Origin: Bradyrhizobium sp. SRL28
GTDB taxonomy: Bacteria; Pseudomonadota; Alphaproteobacteria; Rhizobiales; Xanthobacteraceae
Direction of reading: 5' to 3'
DNA length: 64,000 bases
Assembly (NCBI RefSeq): GCF_018596315.1
Contig: NZ_JAHEAG010000001.1
Location: 372,001 to 436,000 of the forward strand
Position 1 is the stretch's first letter. Each line of letters starts with the position of its first letter. Shown in pieces: positions 1-8,782 of this stretch. The notes beneath the pieces were generated by a model. That model was not told where the DNA came from. It searched no databases and worked only from the letters and a program-made list of their open reading frames with translations. The position numbers and the translations under genes were made by a program.

Positions 1-717
1 GGTCGCCATGACAAGCGCGCGGCCGGAAATCTCGCCTTTCGCCGTCTTCACCACCCAGCGGTCGTTGCGGCGCTCAAAGCTTTCCGCCGGCGAGCGCGCG
101 TAGATGCGCGCGCCCAGCCCAAGCACGGTGCGCGCGAGGCCGCGGGCCAGCGCCAGCGGGTTGATGTGGCCGCCGGTCCTGTTCCAGAAGCCGCCGAACC
201 ATGCATCGGAGCCGAGCATGTCCCGCGCCTGATCGCGCGACAGCAATTCGACCGGCGCGCCGAATTTCGACCACTGCCGCACGCGCCGCTCCGCGATCTT
301 GATACGGCCGGGCGAATGCACCGGCTGCACCCAGCCGGCCTGTTCCCCCTCGGCATCGATGTTGTAGCGCCTTGTCACGTCGAACAGATAAGAAGCACTG
401 TCGCGCAGCATGCCGACAAAACGTTCTCCCGCCTCGCCGTGTTTGGCAACAATGTCCTCCGGATCGGGCCGCGACAGCGTCGGGATCACCTGGCCGTTGT
501 TGCGCCCGGAGGCGCCCCAGCCCGGCTCCGCTGCCTCGACGATCGCGACATCGACGCCGGCCTCGCGCAGATGCAGCGCGGTGGAAAGGCCGGTGAAACC
601 GCCGCCGATCACGATCACGTCCGCCTGCTGCGTGCCGGTCAGTTCGGGCAAATCAGGCCCTGAAGGCGTCACGGCCGCCCACAGCGAATTGGGCCAGCGG
701 ACGTTACTCATATTCAT
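1..717 (-). CDS. FAD-dependent oxidoreductase (DAO family), 3'-truncated by window edge
   Basis: Read from the minus strand, ATG at 717 opens a frame that stays open to base 1 (239 codons), so the C-terminus lies outside the window. Near residue 35 is a Rossmann motif, VIVIGGGFTGLSTALHLREAG, the ADP-binding fold of FAD amine and amino-acid oxidases. It is followed by GWGASGRNNGQ, typical of the gamma-glutamylputrescine oxidase or glycine/D-amino-acid oxidase-like DAO family. An ATG two codons downstream (711) is an alternative start. The gene is divergent from the VOC gene at 809 with about 90 bp between them. The substrate cannot be assigned; an amine or amino acid is the family expectation. 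Confidence 0.85.
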   Translation of the reverse strand, partial: MNMSNVRWPNSLWAAVTPSGPDLPELTGTQQADVIVIGGGFTGLSTALHLREAGVDVAIVEAAEPGWGASGRNNGQVIPTLSRPDPEDIVAKHGEAGERFVGMLRDSASYLFDVTRRYNIDAEGEQAGWVQPVHSPGRIKIAERRVRQWSKFGAPVELLSRDQARDMLGSDAWFGGFWNRTGGHINPLALARGLARTVLGLGARIYARSPAESFERRNDRWVVKTAKGEISGRALVMAT

Positions 718-808
718 CGGCATCCTTTCTTGCAGGCGCCTTATCCTTGCAGGGGCCTTGTCGTTCTGCTTAGTTTAGCCCGCTAATCAGCCCCAAGGAA
801 ATAACAGA

Positions 809-1663
809 GTGGCACTCAAAAACGTCATCGGAATCGATCACGCCGTGGTCATGGTGAAGGACCTCGACAAGGCGGCCGAGAATTACAAGCGGCTGGGCTT
901 CACCGTGTCGCCGCGCGGCACCCACAGCACGCATATGGGATCGGGCAACTACACCATCATGTTCGACCCCGACTATATGGAATTGCTCGGCGTGCTCAGG
1001 CCGACGGAACATAATGAGCCAGCGCGGGCGTTTCTCGAAAAGAGCGGTGAAGGCATCGAGCGCATCGCCTTCACCGCCGTGGATTCGGCGCAGGGCGCGG
1101 AAGAGATTCTCGCGCGTGGCTATGTCCCCGTTGGTCCCACTGATTTCGAGCGGCCGGTGACGATGCCTGACGGGACCGAATCCGCAGCCAGGTTCCGGAC
1201 CTTTCAATGGCCGACGGTGGAAGCGCCGGGCGGCGTGCGCATCTTTGCCTGCCAGCACAAGACGCGCGAGACGGTGTGGATTCCCGAACTGATGAAGCAT
1301 GCCAATGGCGCCAAGCGCCTGAAGCAGGTGCTGATGGTCGCGCCGGAGCCGGCCAGGGAGGCCGCGCATATGTCCAAGCTGATCGATCGTGACGTTCGCA
1401 GCGAGTCCGATGGTGCGATCGCGGTGCCCTCCGGTGGCGACCGCGCCGACTTTGTGTTCCTGACCAAGGATCAACTCGGCAAGCGCTATCCCGGCGTGTC
1501 GCTGGCCGGCCTGCCCGAACGCGGCGGCGCGGGGCTCGTGATCGTGGCCGACGTCGCCGCGGCGCAGAAGGCATTGGGTGCTGTCGGCGTGAAAAAAGCT
1601 GATGGCGTGGTAGTACCGCCGGCTGAAGGCAACGGCACGATGCTGGCGTTCGTTAAGGGTTAA
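809..1663 (+). CDS. VOC family protein (glyoxalase-like domain), 284 aa
   Basis: GTG start at 809 with an AAGGAA ribosome site about 9 bases upstream. The N-terminus (GIDHAVVMVKDLDKAAENYKRLGF, with the usual metal-ligand His near residue 10) is the first beta-alpha-beta module of vicinal-oxygen-chelate proteins. The length of 284 aa fits the longer 'glyoxalase-like' subfamily with a second degenerate module, which has no settled reaction. It is divergent from the FAD oxidoreductase at 1-717, so the two may share a promoter region and a substrate; that is inference. The gene ends in a repeat-rich gap facing the permease gene. Confidence 0.8.
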   Translation: MALKNVIGIDHAVVMVKDLDKAAENYKRLGFTVSPRGTHSTHMGSGNYTIMFDPDYMELLGVLRPTEHNEPARAFLEKSGEGIERIAFTAVDSAQGAEEILARGYVPVGPTDFERPVTMPDGTESAARFRTFQWPTVEAPGGVRIFACQHKTRETVWIPELMKHANGAKRLKQVLMVAPEPAREAAHMSKLIDRDVRSESDGAIAVPSGGDRADFVFLTKDQLGKRYPGVSLAGLPERGGAGLVIVADVAAAQKALGAVGVKKADGVVVPPAEGNGTMLAFVKG

Positions 1664-1669
1664 GGAATT

Positions 1670-1831
1670 CCGCGTGTCCCGGACGCGGTGCAGCCTAGGC
1701 GATGCGAAGCATCGTCCGGTAACGCTGCTCCGCTGAGCCGGGACCCAGTCTCGGCGTGGACCCCGGCTCAGCTGCGCACCGTAGGAGTCGCGCGAAGCGC
1801 GATCCCGAACCCGCTGCGCAGCGTCCGGGGA
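1670..1831. repeat. Nested palindromic intergenic repeat between convergent genes
   Basis: The 180-bp gap between the VOC gene and the permease holds nested inverted repeats. The outer arms are CCCGGACGCGGTGCAG near 1678 and CTGCGCAGCGTCCGGG near 1812. The inner arms are GCTGAGCCGGG (1732-1742) and CCCGGCTCAGC (1762-1772). A small hairpin, CCGCGT/ACGCGG (1670-1688), follows the VOC stop codon and could act as a terminator. The style matches the dispersed palindromic elements of Bradyrhizobium-type genomes. No coding sequence is supported here. Confidence 0.7.
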
Positions 1832-1844
1832 ACGCCACAGCCTG

Positions 1845-3497
1845 CTACTCCGCTGGCGCTGCCGCCGGCACTTGCGCGCTGTAATCCACACTCGGACTGG
1901 TCTTCGCCAGCGCGAACAGCCCGGCCGCCATCACCACGTAGGCCAGCGCCACGCCCGGTGTGACGCCGAGGCCACCGCCGATGCCGACGGCTTCGCCGTG
2001 CATGAAGCCGAAATAGGTCATGACGGCGCCGGCCAGCGCAAAGGCCGAGGCCTTGAGAAAGTCACGCTCGATCACGAACACGCCGATCGCGCCGAGCACG
2101 AGGCCGGCAAGGATCGATCCGCCGCCCATCACTTCGAGACCGTGATAGAGCACGCCCTGCTGCGGCAACGCTGATATCGCCGCGCTCTTCACCGCATCGA
2201 CCTTGTCGGCGGCGAGACCGCCGACCGCCTGGGCCGCCGTGATCGTCGAGCCGAGCATGGTGTCGATCTGCAGTTTTGCCCAGGCGGCGAGATGCGGCGT
2301 CAGCGCCAGCACGATCGCCGGCGCGTGCTTGACTGGCGTGGTCTGGAACGCCTGCGCGCCGATCAGCATGCCGATGTAAAGCAGGATCGGTGAGATCGCG
2401 ACCACGGGCACCAGCGCCAGCAATACCGAGATGATGCCGAACCACGACAACAGCACCACCATGATCCCCGTGGCGGCCGAGTAGCCGATGCGCCCGCCCA
2501 TCGCCTTCCAGCCGGGATGGCCGATATAAACCGCGTTGATGAAGGGATTGCCCATCAGGCAACCGATCAGGCTGACGACACCGTCGGCTGTCAGCACGCG
2601 CGTGGTTGGATATTCGTCACCGGCCGCTTCCGCACTCTCGACGTTATCCATGGCCTCGACGAGGTCGTAGATGCCGAACGGGATCGCTGTCACCAGGATG
2701 ATGCCGAGGAATTCGAATCCGGAGAAGACGAGGCCGAAGGCCGGTAACGGCACCGAGAAACCGAAATTCGCGAAGGCATCGCCGACGCCTTTCAGGCTCA
2801 AGCCGCCGAGCCCGAGGCCGAACAGGTTCGATCCCCACGCGATGATCATGCCGACGGCGATGGCGACGAGGCCGGCCGGCATGCCTCTCCAATATTTCAC
2901 GCCGCCGAACCAGGCCACCAGAATGATGGCGAAACACACCAGCCCGATCTGCGGCGTCATGTACATCTCCAGCGCCGGACGCATCGAGATGAAGGTGACG
3001 GAGACGCCGGCCAGCGTGCCAAGCAGCGCCGCGCGCGGCGTAATCTTTCGGATATACGGCGCGATGAATCCGCCGATCATCAGAATAAAACTCTGGAAGA
3101 ACACCCAGACCAGACCGGCGGACCAGCCCTTGATCGGATCGCCCGTCTTGAGCGTGATCGGCAGCATGATCACGAAGGTGACGATGAACATGTGCGGCAC
3201 GCTGACGCCCGACGGCAGCGCGCAGACGTCGCTGCGGCCGGTCTTCTGCGCGAGCTTGTAGGCGAGATAAGCGTAATAGAAGGTGGACAGGCACATCATC
3301 AGGCCGAGCGCCGGCAGGATGCGGCCGAACACGATCGAGTCAGGCATCTTCAGCACGAAGCGCAACAGGCCGGTCAGCACCAGCATGTTGACGAGAATGT
3401 TGGTACCGAAACCGAACAGCGCGTTCCAGTCGCCCGGCGTCCACAAGGCCGGCTTAAAGGTGGATGTGCCTGCAGTCCCCGTCATGCCCGTGCTCAT
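1845..3497 (-). CDS. NCS2/AzgA-like xanthine-uracil-type permease, 550 aa
   Basis: A polytopic inner-membrane protein with roughly a dozen hydrophobic helices between residues 25 and 540. The overall pattern and length fit the nucleobase-cation-symporter-2 (xanthine/uracil/AzgA) superfamily, though the canonical substrate motif is not clear. Around residue 330 is [20 protein letters not shown], seen in uncharacterised 'permease' members. Its ATG at 3497 overlaps the TGA of the upstream cysteine hydrolase by ATGA, so the two are probably co-translated. This pairing suggests uptake of a ureide, biuret-like or nucleobase compound that the hydrolase then cleaves; the exact substrate is unknown. 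Confidence 0.8.
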   Translation of the reverse strand: MSTGMTGTAGTSTFKPALWTPGDWNALFGFGTNILVNMLVLTGLLRFVLKMPDSIVFGRILPALGLMMCLSTFYYAYLAYKLAQKTGRSDVCALPSGVSVPHMFIVTFVIMLPITLKTGDPIKGWSAGLVWVFFQSFILMIGGFIAPYIRKITPRAALLGTLAGVSVTFISMRPALEMYMTPQIGLVCFAIILVAWFGGVKYWRGMPAGLVAIAVGMIIAWGSNLFGLGLGGLSLKGVGDAFANFGFSVPLPAFGLVFSGFEFLGIILVTAIPFGIYDLVEAMDNVESAEAAGDEYPTTRVLTADGVVSLIGCLMGNPFINAVYIGHPGWKAMGGRIGYSAATGIMVVLLSWFGIISVLLALVPVVAISPILLYIGMLIGAQAFQTTPVKHAPAIVLALTPHLAAWAKLQIDTMLGSTITAAQAVGGLAADKVDAVKSAAISALPQQGVLYHGLEVMGGGSILAGLVLGAIGVFVIERDFLKASAFALAGAVMTYFGFMHGEAVGIGGGLGVTPGVALAYVVMAAGLFALAKTSPSVDYSAQVPAAAPAE

Positions 3498-4204
3498 CGT
3501 AATCCCCCCGCTACTGCCGTTCTTGGAATCTCCAGTGAAAGCGCATGCAACACGGCCGCCGAGTCGGAGACCCAGCCAAAAATGCCGCCCTGGGCCTTGA
3601 TCATTTTCAGGCCCATCTCGTGGAATTCGGGAAAGTAGGAGGCGCAGCCATCTGCCAGCACCACGCAGCGATAGCCGCGGTCATTGGCTTCGCGCACGGT
3701 GGTGTTGACGCAGACCTCGGTGGTGACACCGCAGACCAGCAGATTCTCGATGCCGTAGCGCTGCAGCACATCGCCGAGCTCGGTGGCGTAGAACGCGCCC
3801 TTGCCCGGCTTGTCGATCACGATCTCGCCGCCCTGAGGATACAATTCGGGAATGATGTCGTGGCCAGCCTCGCCGCGAATGAGAATGCGCCCCATTGGCC
3901 CGGGATCGCCGATGCGCAGCGACGGTGCGCCGCGCTCGACCTTGGCCGGCGGTGCGTCCGAGAGATCGGGCAGATGCCCCTCGCGGGTGTGAACGACCAG
4001 CATGCCGGCCGCGCGCGCCGCATCCAGCACCGCGGCGATCGGCTTCACGGTTCGCGCAAGCTGGCTGACGTCATTGCCGAGCGTCTCGCCAAAGCCGCCC
4101 GGCTCCATGAAATCGCGCTGCATGTCGATGATGAGAAGCGCGGTCGCCGCCCAGTCGAGTTCGATCGGCTCCGGCTCCGCTGCGAGCTTTGCTGAGTTCG
4201 CCAT
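3494..4204 (-). CDS. Isochorismatase-family cysteine hydrolase, biuret-hydrolase-like, 236 aa
   Basis: The family triad is visible: Asp27 in [10 protein letters not shown], Lys132 in [10 protein letters not shown] and Cys165 in [11 protein letters not shown]. The segments [21 protein letters not shown] and READRGY-like READNDRGY are characteristic of the biuret/ureidoacrylate amidohydrolase branch, which hydrolyses small amides in the cytoplasm. The reaction is inferred from family resemblance only. It heads a two-gene unit with the permease, which it overlaps by 4 bases. A LysR gene lies upstream in the same direction (ends 4384), and a perfect inverted repeat sits at 4259-4276. Alternative: another ureido- or N-carbamoyl amidohydrolase. 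Confidence 0.8.
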   Translation of the reverse strand: MANSAKLAAEPEPIELDWAATALLIIDMQRDFMEPGGFGETLGNDVSQLARTVKPIAAVLDAARAAGMLVVHTREGHLPDLSDAPPAKVERGAPSLRIGDPGPMGRILIRGEAGHDIIPELYPQGGEIVIDKPGKGAFYATELGDVLQRYGIENLLVCGVTTEVCVNTTVREANDRGYRCVVLADGCASYFPEFHEMGLKMIKAQGGIFGWVSDSAAVLHALSLEIPRTAVAGGLR

Positions 4205-4258
4205 GACGTACGCGCCCCGAACGAGAGAACTCTTCGGGAGAAGTCAAGCAAGGCGCAT

Positions 4259-4276
4259 GCCATTGTGTACAATGGC
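4259..4276. promoter_or_regulatory. Inverted repeat GCCATTG-TGTA-CAATGGC, candidate operator
   Basis: Two perfect 7-bp arms separated by TGTA lie 55-72 bases upstream of the cysteine hydrolase ATG (4204). They fall in the only sizeable gap before the hydrolase/permease pair. The TTGTnnACAA core is of the size bound by dimeric winged-helix repressors. The regulator is not identifiable from the site; the nearby LysR gene is only a positional candidate. Confidence 0.45.
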
Positions 4277-4383
4277 GCCAGGCGATCGGTCTGGAGAAAA
4301 TCAATCGTATTGTCAGTCCGTTACTCGCGGGCGCGGATCCCAGCTCGCCGTCATCGAACGCACCGCAAGCGGGCAGTTGCTCA

Positions 4384-5382
4384 TTAGCTGTGCATGCTGC
4401 GATTGCTCTTGCCCGAACGAAGAACTGGCGGTCCGCCATTTCCTGCTCGCACCTGACCCAACAACTGGACCAGCCAGGCAAGGCCGGCATCCATCATCGC
4501 CACTTTCGGAACAACGACATTGATCGAGAAGCGCTGCAGCGGCAGCGGCGCCTTGACGGCGACGACATTGAAGCGGGCACCATGGATTTCCACGAACCGT
4601 CGCGGCAGCGCGGAGACCATCTCGGTTTCGGCCAGCACCGAGAGCGCAAAAATGAAATTGGGCACGGTGAGCGCTACGCGTCGTGTCAGACCCTTCTTCG
4701 CCAGTTCAACATCCACGAACCCAGAAACATCACCGGTGTGCGAAACGACGAGATGCTCCATCTCGCAGTAGCGCTTGAGGGTCGGGTTACGCTGGAATGA
4801 ATGCCCCTTTCTAACCGCAATGACGAACTCTTCCTCGTAAAGCTTCTGTTTGTGGAAACGGACCGCAATATCGTCGAATGGAATGATCGCGATGTCCGTC
4901 GTCCGGTCTTCGAGCTCCTTCAACGCATCCTTCCACGCCAGATGAGGAACGGTGGAGCCTTGCACCGGCAGCAGCTGCCGGATTCCCACATCCACGCCCG
5001 GCGCCACCCCACGCAACGTCTCCAGCAGCGAAGGCAGGATGACCGACGACACGCCATCGGGCGCGCCAATGACGAAGCGCCGCGCCGAATGTAGTGGATC
5101 GAACGGCGTAGCCGACGAAACGACCCCGCGGACACGTGCGAGAATTTCAGCCACTGACGTCGCGAGCTGGAGTGCGCGTTCCGTCGGAACGACCCCCTTC
5201 GGGGTCTTCAGAAACAAGGGATCACCGAGCAGCGTGCGCAGCCGGCCAAGGCCGTGGCTGATGGCGGACGGCGAAAGATGGAGCCGCTCCGCCGACCGAC
5301 CCACGTGTCTTTCCTGAAAGACGATCTCGAACAGCACGAGCAGGTTGAGATCGATCCGGGAGAGGTCAATTTGGTTCAGCAT
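4384..5382 (-). CDS. LysR-family transcriptional regulator, 332 aa
   Basis: An N-terminal winged helix-turn-helix covers about residues 9-68: DLNLLVLFEIVFQERHVGRSAERLHLSPSAISHGLGRLR. A linker helix and a periplasmic-binding-fold effector domain follow from about residue 100 to 310, matching the usual LysR length with a short polar tail. The order DLNLLVLF...ERHVGRSAERLHLSPSAISH resembles the NodD/LeuO-like branch. It is transcribed toward the cysteine hydrolase/permease pair with a 180-bp gap, so it may control them. It is divergent from the NTF2-like gene at 5482. The inducer is unknown. Confidence 0.88.
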   Translation of the reverse strand: MLNQIDLSRIDLNLLVLFEIVFQERHVGRSAERLHLSPSAISHGLGRLRTLLGDPLFLKTPKGVVPTERALQLATSVAEILARVRGVVSSATPFDPLHSARRFVIGAPDGVSSVILPSLLETLRGVAPGVDVGIRQLLPVQGSTVPHLAWKDALKELEDRTTDIAIIPFDDIAVRFHKQKLYEEEFVIAVRKGHSFQRNPTLKRYCEMEHLVVSHTGDVSGFVDVELAKKGLTRRVALTVPNFIFALSVLAETEMVSALPRRFVEIHGARFNVVAVKAPLPLQRFSINVVVPKVAMMDAGLAWLVQLLGQVRAGNGGPPVLRSGKSNRSMHS

Positions 5383-5481
5383 AATGCTGAAATCATATCA
5401 CTGGATTCATGATCCTTGAAATGGGATTTGGGCGGCACCGCCGGTTGGTTGCCGGCCCAACCCGAATGGAAAGACACCGAA

Positions 5482-6030
5482 ATGTTCAAATCGAACCGCT
5501 GGATGCACTTGGCGCTGAAGGCCGCACTCGCCATGCCGCTGTCGACCAGCGCCGCACAGGAGCCGACCTCGGCAGTTTCGGAGCAGGAACTTGTCGATCT
5601 GGTCCGGAAGACCGAGGCGCGGGCTTCAGCTTTCATGCGCGGTGACATGGACAAATGGGCCGGCCTGACGCGCATCGCGGATGACTTTACCCTGATGCAG
5701 CCGTTTGGCGGTGAAGCCAGCCGCGGGTTCGACATGAGTCCCGAGCGGCTGGCGCGGCTCGCCAGCTATTTCAGAAACGGCGATGCCAAAGTCGAATTGG
5801 TCCAATCCTACGCGTCAGGCGATCTGGTCGTCCTTGCCGTGATCGAGCGTGAGCACGGCGAGGTCGGCGGCTTGCCGGACCAGGACTGGTCGCTGCGGGT
5901 GACGCTGGTCTATCGCAGGCAAGGCGCGGAGTGGTGGCTGGTTCACCGCCATGCCGACCCGCTCGTGCGCCATGTCGGGCTCGAGACTGCGGCCGCGCTG
6001 GCCCGCGGCGCAAATCTCGATAAGAAATGA
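5482..6030 (+). CDS. Exported SnoaL/NTF2-like (DUF4440-type) protein, 182 aa
   Basis: I choose ATG 5482 rather than an earlier ATG at 5416. It is preceded by a GGAAAG ribosome site and opens a convincing signal peptide (MFKSNRWMHLALKAALAMPLSTSAAQ). The mature part, about residues 28-165, has the alternating helix/strand pattern of ketosteroid-isomerase-like NTF2 folds: VDLVRKTEARASAFMRGDMDKWAGL, then the beta strands VLAVIERE, WSLRVTLVYRR and WWLVHRHAD. Such proteins often bind or turn over small hydrophobic ligands, but no specific activity can be claimed. It is a single gene, divergent from the LysR regulator. Confidence 0.72.
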   Translation: MFKSNRWMHLALKAALAMPLSTSAAQEPTSAVSEQELVDLVRKTEARASAFMRGDMDKWAGLTRIADDFTLMQPFGGEASRGFDMSPERLARLASYFRNGDAKVELVQSYASGDLVVLAVIEREHGEVGGLPDQDWSLRVTLVYRRQGAEWWLVHRHADPLVRHVGLETAAALARGANLDKK

Positions 6031-6036
6031 GGCGGT

Positions 6037-7404
6037 CTAGCTCCTGTTAAGCAATGGCGCGCCGAATGCCCGCCGCCAGACCGACAGAAAACGCGGAAAC
6101 CAGGAGTGAGCGACCGCGCCCTGATAGGCCCACGTGCGATATTTCTGACCCTTTTCGGATAGAAGCTCCTGATAGCCGCCGTGCATTTCGGTCGCGTTAC
6201 GAATGTCGCTCAAGATATCCTGCGCGCAGGATCTGTATTTTTCGGTGCCGGAAAACTCATCGTACTCCAGCATGCGATCGGCGAATTCGACATTGAACGT
6301 CGGCCAGCAGGAACGCCCCTGGTAGGCCGGAGCCGCAATCTTGTGGATCATCTTGTTCTGCGGATTATCGGCAGATACCAGGAAGTGAAATGTATCCGGG
6401 ATTCGAAACCGCGGCTCGCCAAGCACCAGATCCGTCGTGGCGGCGAACAGCGCGCGTTCGCTCGCCTCGCTCAGATCCCAAAATCCCTGGTGCACATTGA
6501 CGAAATCGAGCGCAATGGAGGACGCCGCCGGTTCGCTACTTGAATCCAGGGCATGCCTGATATGGCCATGCTTGCCGAACAACCCGAGTAGTTCCTTCTT
6601 GTATTGCGAAAGCCCGCGTCCGAGCACCCCTTCCAGCTCGATCTGGTCGATCACCCCTAATCGTATGCCGCGCACAAATGTCGCGTAGACGCATGCATTG
6701 GTGACAAAACGTCTGCGCTCGGCGCGGGTATCCGTTGCCGCGGAGCGGGGTGCATTTACGTCACACAGCAAAGCCGTGAGGCCGTTGTCGTCGAACGGCT
6801 CCAACGCGTTGGCAAGTTGAAATATCGCCTTCTTCAGGTCGTCGCGATATCCGGCAAGCAACAAGCGCCCGGCATGCGCGCCTTGCGCCATCGCCAGATA
6901 CGAAGATGTCCTTTGGTCCGCGAGCATGATCTGTTCCAGACCCGCGAGGATGCCTAACAGCGTATCCGACGGCAGCGAGAAGTAATTGACGCCAATGTAC
7001 CGATCGCTGCCTGCCGGAACGATGGTCGTCGTGACGACATTGGCGCGGACGGCTTCCAGCATCAACCGGACGCTTTTTTCGAGCAAGCGAACCCGGCGGA
7101 CGGCATCCTCGGAATCCGTGATGGTCTCGGGATCGAGCACATCGGGATAAAACCAGGCAAAGTCCCGGGGATAATAGGCGGATGCGTGCGGTGCCCCCGT
7201 GACCAGAAAGGCTTCCGTCGGAGAAAAGGCACTGTTGACCGAGTGCCTGTAAAGCTCATCGATCCCGGCCGATGCGTGAGATTTTCTCAGGAAGCGATCA
7301 CCGAGAAAATTGACGGCCTGAATACCGTTGGCGACACAGGAGGCAAGCGGACCCTGATAAAATCGGTATTCGCGATGTGATGAAAATGAAATATGACGAT
7401 GCAT
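6037..7404 (-). CDS. Unrecognised 455-aa protein, possible six-hairpin glycosidase-like fold
   Basis: A long intact frame with ordinary protein composition and no signal peptide. I cannot assign it to a characterised family. Conserved-looking segments such as YYPRDFAWFYPDVLDP, YQGRSCWPTFNVEFADRMLEYDEF and EMHGGYQELLSEKGQKYRTWAYQGAVAHSWFPRF recall the aromatic/acidic surface of alpha/alpha-barrel glycosidases (debranching or trehalase-like). That is a weak structural guess. By eye the GC content is lower than in neighbouring genes, hinting at horizontal origin. It is convergent with the NTF2-like gene and lies just downstream of the ureide operon on the same strand. Confidence 0.7.
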   Translation of the reverse strand: MHRHISFSSHREYRFYQGPLASCVANGIQAVNFLGDRFLRKSHASAGIDELYRHSVNSAFSPTEAFLVTGAPHASAYYPRDFAWFYPDVLDPETITDSEDAVRRVRLLEKSVRLMLEAVRANVVTTTIVPAGSDRYIGVNYFSLPSDTLLGILAGLEQIMLADQRTSSYLAMAQGAHAGRLLLAGYRDDLKKAIFQLANALEPFDDNGLTALLCDVNAPRSAATDTRAERRRFVTNACVYATFVRGIRLGVIDQIELEGVLGRGLSQYKKELLGLFGKHGHIRHALDSSSEPAASSIALDFVNVHQGFWDLSEASERALFAATTDLVLGEPRFRIPDTFHFLVSADNPQNKMIHKIAAPAYQGRSCWPTFNVEFADRMLEYDEFSGTEKYRSCAQDILSDIRNATEMHGGYQELLSEKGQKYRTWAYQGAVAHSWFPRFLSVWRRAFGAPLLNRS

Positions 7405-7498
7405 ATGCAGGGATCAACGAGGTTCCGTGGTGTCGAGTGCCAGTGGTTACATCATTGATTCGTCTTTCTGCCAAATGACACGCACTGTCACCGCTTTG

Positions 7499-8782
7499 TC
7501 ATAAAGGCGGACGGAGCTGGCCCACAGGATGGGTAGAGCCACCCTCTTTCCTTGGCCCAAAATTCTCAATCAGCCGCAGCAGCACGCGCGCGCCGGCATC
7601 GGCGTCGTCAGGCTCGACATGCTCGGCCGGGTTATGGCTGATGCCGCCGCGGCAACGGACGAACAGCATGGCGACGTCTGCGATGTCGATCATCGCCATA
7701 CCGTCATGCCCTGCCCCACTGGGCAGTTCGAACACGCCATAGCCTTCGGCCACAACCGCTTCCGCCACCTGCGTTTTCAGCCACGGCGCGCAGGGCACGG
7801 TACGGTTTTCGTGGGTGACGTCGATCTGCAGCGACAGTTCGCGCCGTTTCGCAATTGCCTCGATCCGTCGCACGATCTCGGCCACCGCAAGCTTGCGGTG
7901 GGCATCCACCGGCGCGCGAATGTCCAGCGTGAAGGAGACCCGCCCCGGGATGACGTTGGTCGCGCCGGGCATCGCCGTGATGACGCCGACGGTGCCAACC
8001 AGACCGGCGCTATCGGCTTTGCAGAATTCCTCGACCGCGACGATGCATTCGGCAGCGCCGGCCAGCGCATCGCGCCGCAGCGCCATCGGCACCGTGCCGG
8101 CGTGTCCCGCCATGCCGGAGAGGTTCGCGGCCAGCCTTGTGGCGCCTGATATTGCCGTCACCACGCCGACGGGCAGGTTTTGCTGCTCCAGCACCGGCCC
8201 CTGCTCGATATGCAGTTCGACATAGGCATGCAGTTCGCCGCGGGCGCGCGCCGCCGCGCCGATTCTGGTCGGGTCCAGCCCAAACCGCACTATGGCCTCG
8301 TGCATGGTGAGGCCGCTTGAATCGCGCGTGTTGAGCACGCTGTCGTCAAAAGTTCCGGCGATGGCCCGGCTGCCGAGCAGCGTGGAGGAGAATCGTACGC
8401 CCTCCTCGTCGGCGAAACCGACGACTTCGATCGCAAAGGGCAAACGCACGCCGCGCTGGTTCAGATCGGCGACGCAGGCAATCGCTGATATGACCCCGAG
8501 CGGGCCGTCCCATTTGCCGGCGTCGCGCACGGTGTCGTAATGCGAGCCCAGCATCAGGCAGGGCAGCCCCGGCCGGTCGCCTTCGTAACGGCCACAGACA
8601 TTGCCGATGGCGTCGAGATGCGCGGCCATGCCGGCATCCCTCATCCAGGACATGATGAGATCGGCCGCGATGCGATGTTCAGGCGAAAGGAAGATCCGCG
8701 CCAGATGCTCAGGTGTCTCGGAAATCGTCCCGAGCTGGTTGATCCGGCTTACGATTTCATCGCCGAGCATTGCTTCATCCAA
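7499..8782 (-). CDS. M20-family Zn amidohydrolase, probable allantoate amidohydrolase, 427 aa
   Basis: The metal-site motifs of the allantoate amidohydrolase / N-carbamoyl-L-amino-acid hydrolase group are present in order: GSHYDTVRDAGKWDGPLGV (about residues 80-98), ADEEGVRFSSTLLGSRA (about 128-144), ELHIEQGPVLE (about 193-203) and the C-terminal HNPAEHV. These enzymes use two metal ions to hydrolyse ureido compounds in the cytosol. Adjacency to a PuuE-type allantoinase, with which it overlaps by 8 bases, makes allantoate the best substrate guess. A carbamoyl-amino-acid substrate or beta-ureidopropionate cannot be excluded. Confidence 0.85.
   Translation of the reverse strand: MDEAMLGDEIVSRINQLGTISETPEHLARIFLSPEHRIAADLIMSWMRDAGMAAHLDAIGNVCGRYEGDRPGLPCLMLGSHYDTVRDAGKWDGPLGVISAIACVADLNQRGVRLPFAIEVVGFADEEGVRFSSTLLGSRAIAGTFDDSVLNTRDSSGLTMHEAIVRFGLDPTRIGAAARARGELHAYVELHIEQGPVLEQQNLPVGVVTAISGATRLAANLSGMAGHAGTVPMALRRDALAGAAECIVAVEEFCKADSAGLVGTVGVITAMPGATNVIPGRVSFTLDIRAPVDAHRKLAVAEIVRRIEAIAKRRELSLQIDVTHENRTVPCAPWLKTQVAEAVVAEGYGVFELPSGAGHDGMAMIDIADVAMLFVRCRGGISHNPAEHVEPDDADAGARVLLRLIENFGPRKEGGSTHPVGQLRPPL

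Noticed and set aside
770..1891. A 373-codon minus-strand frame over the VOC gene
   Set aside because: Shadow of the VOC gene; no motif or ribosome site.
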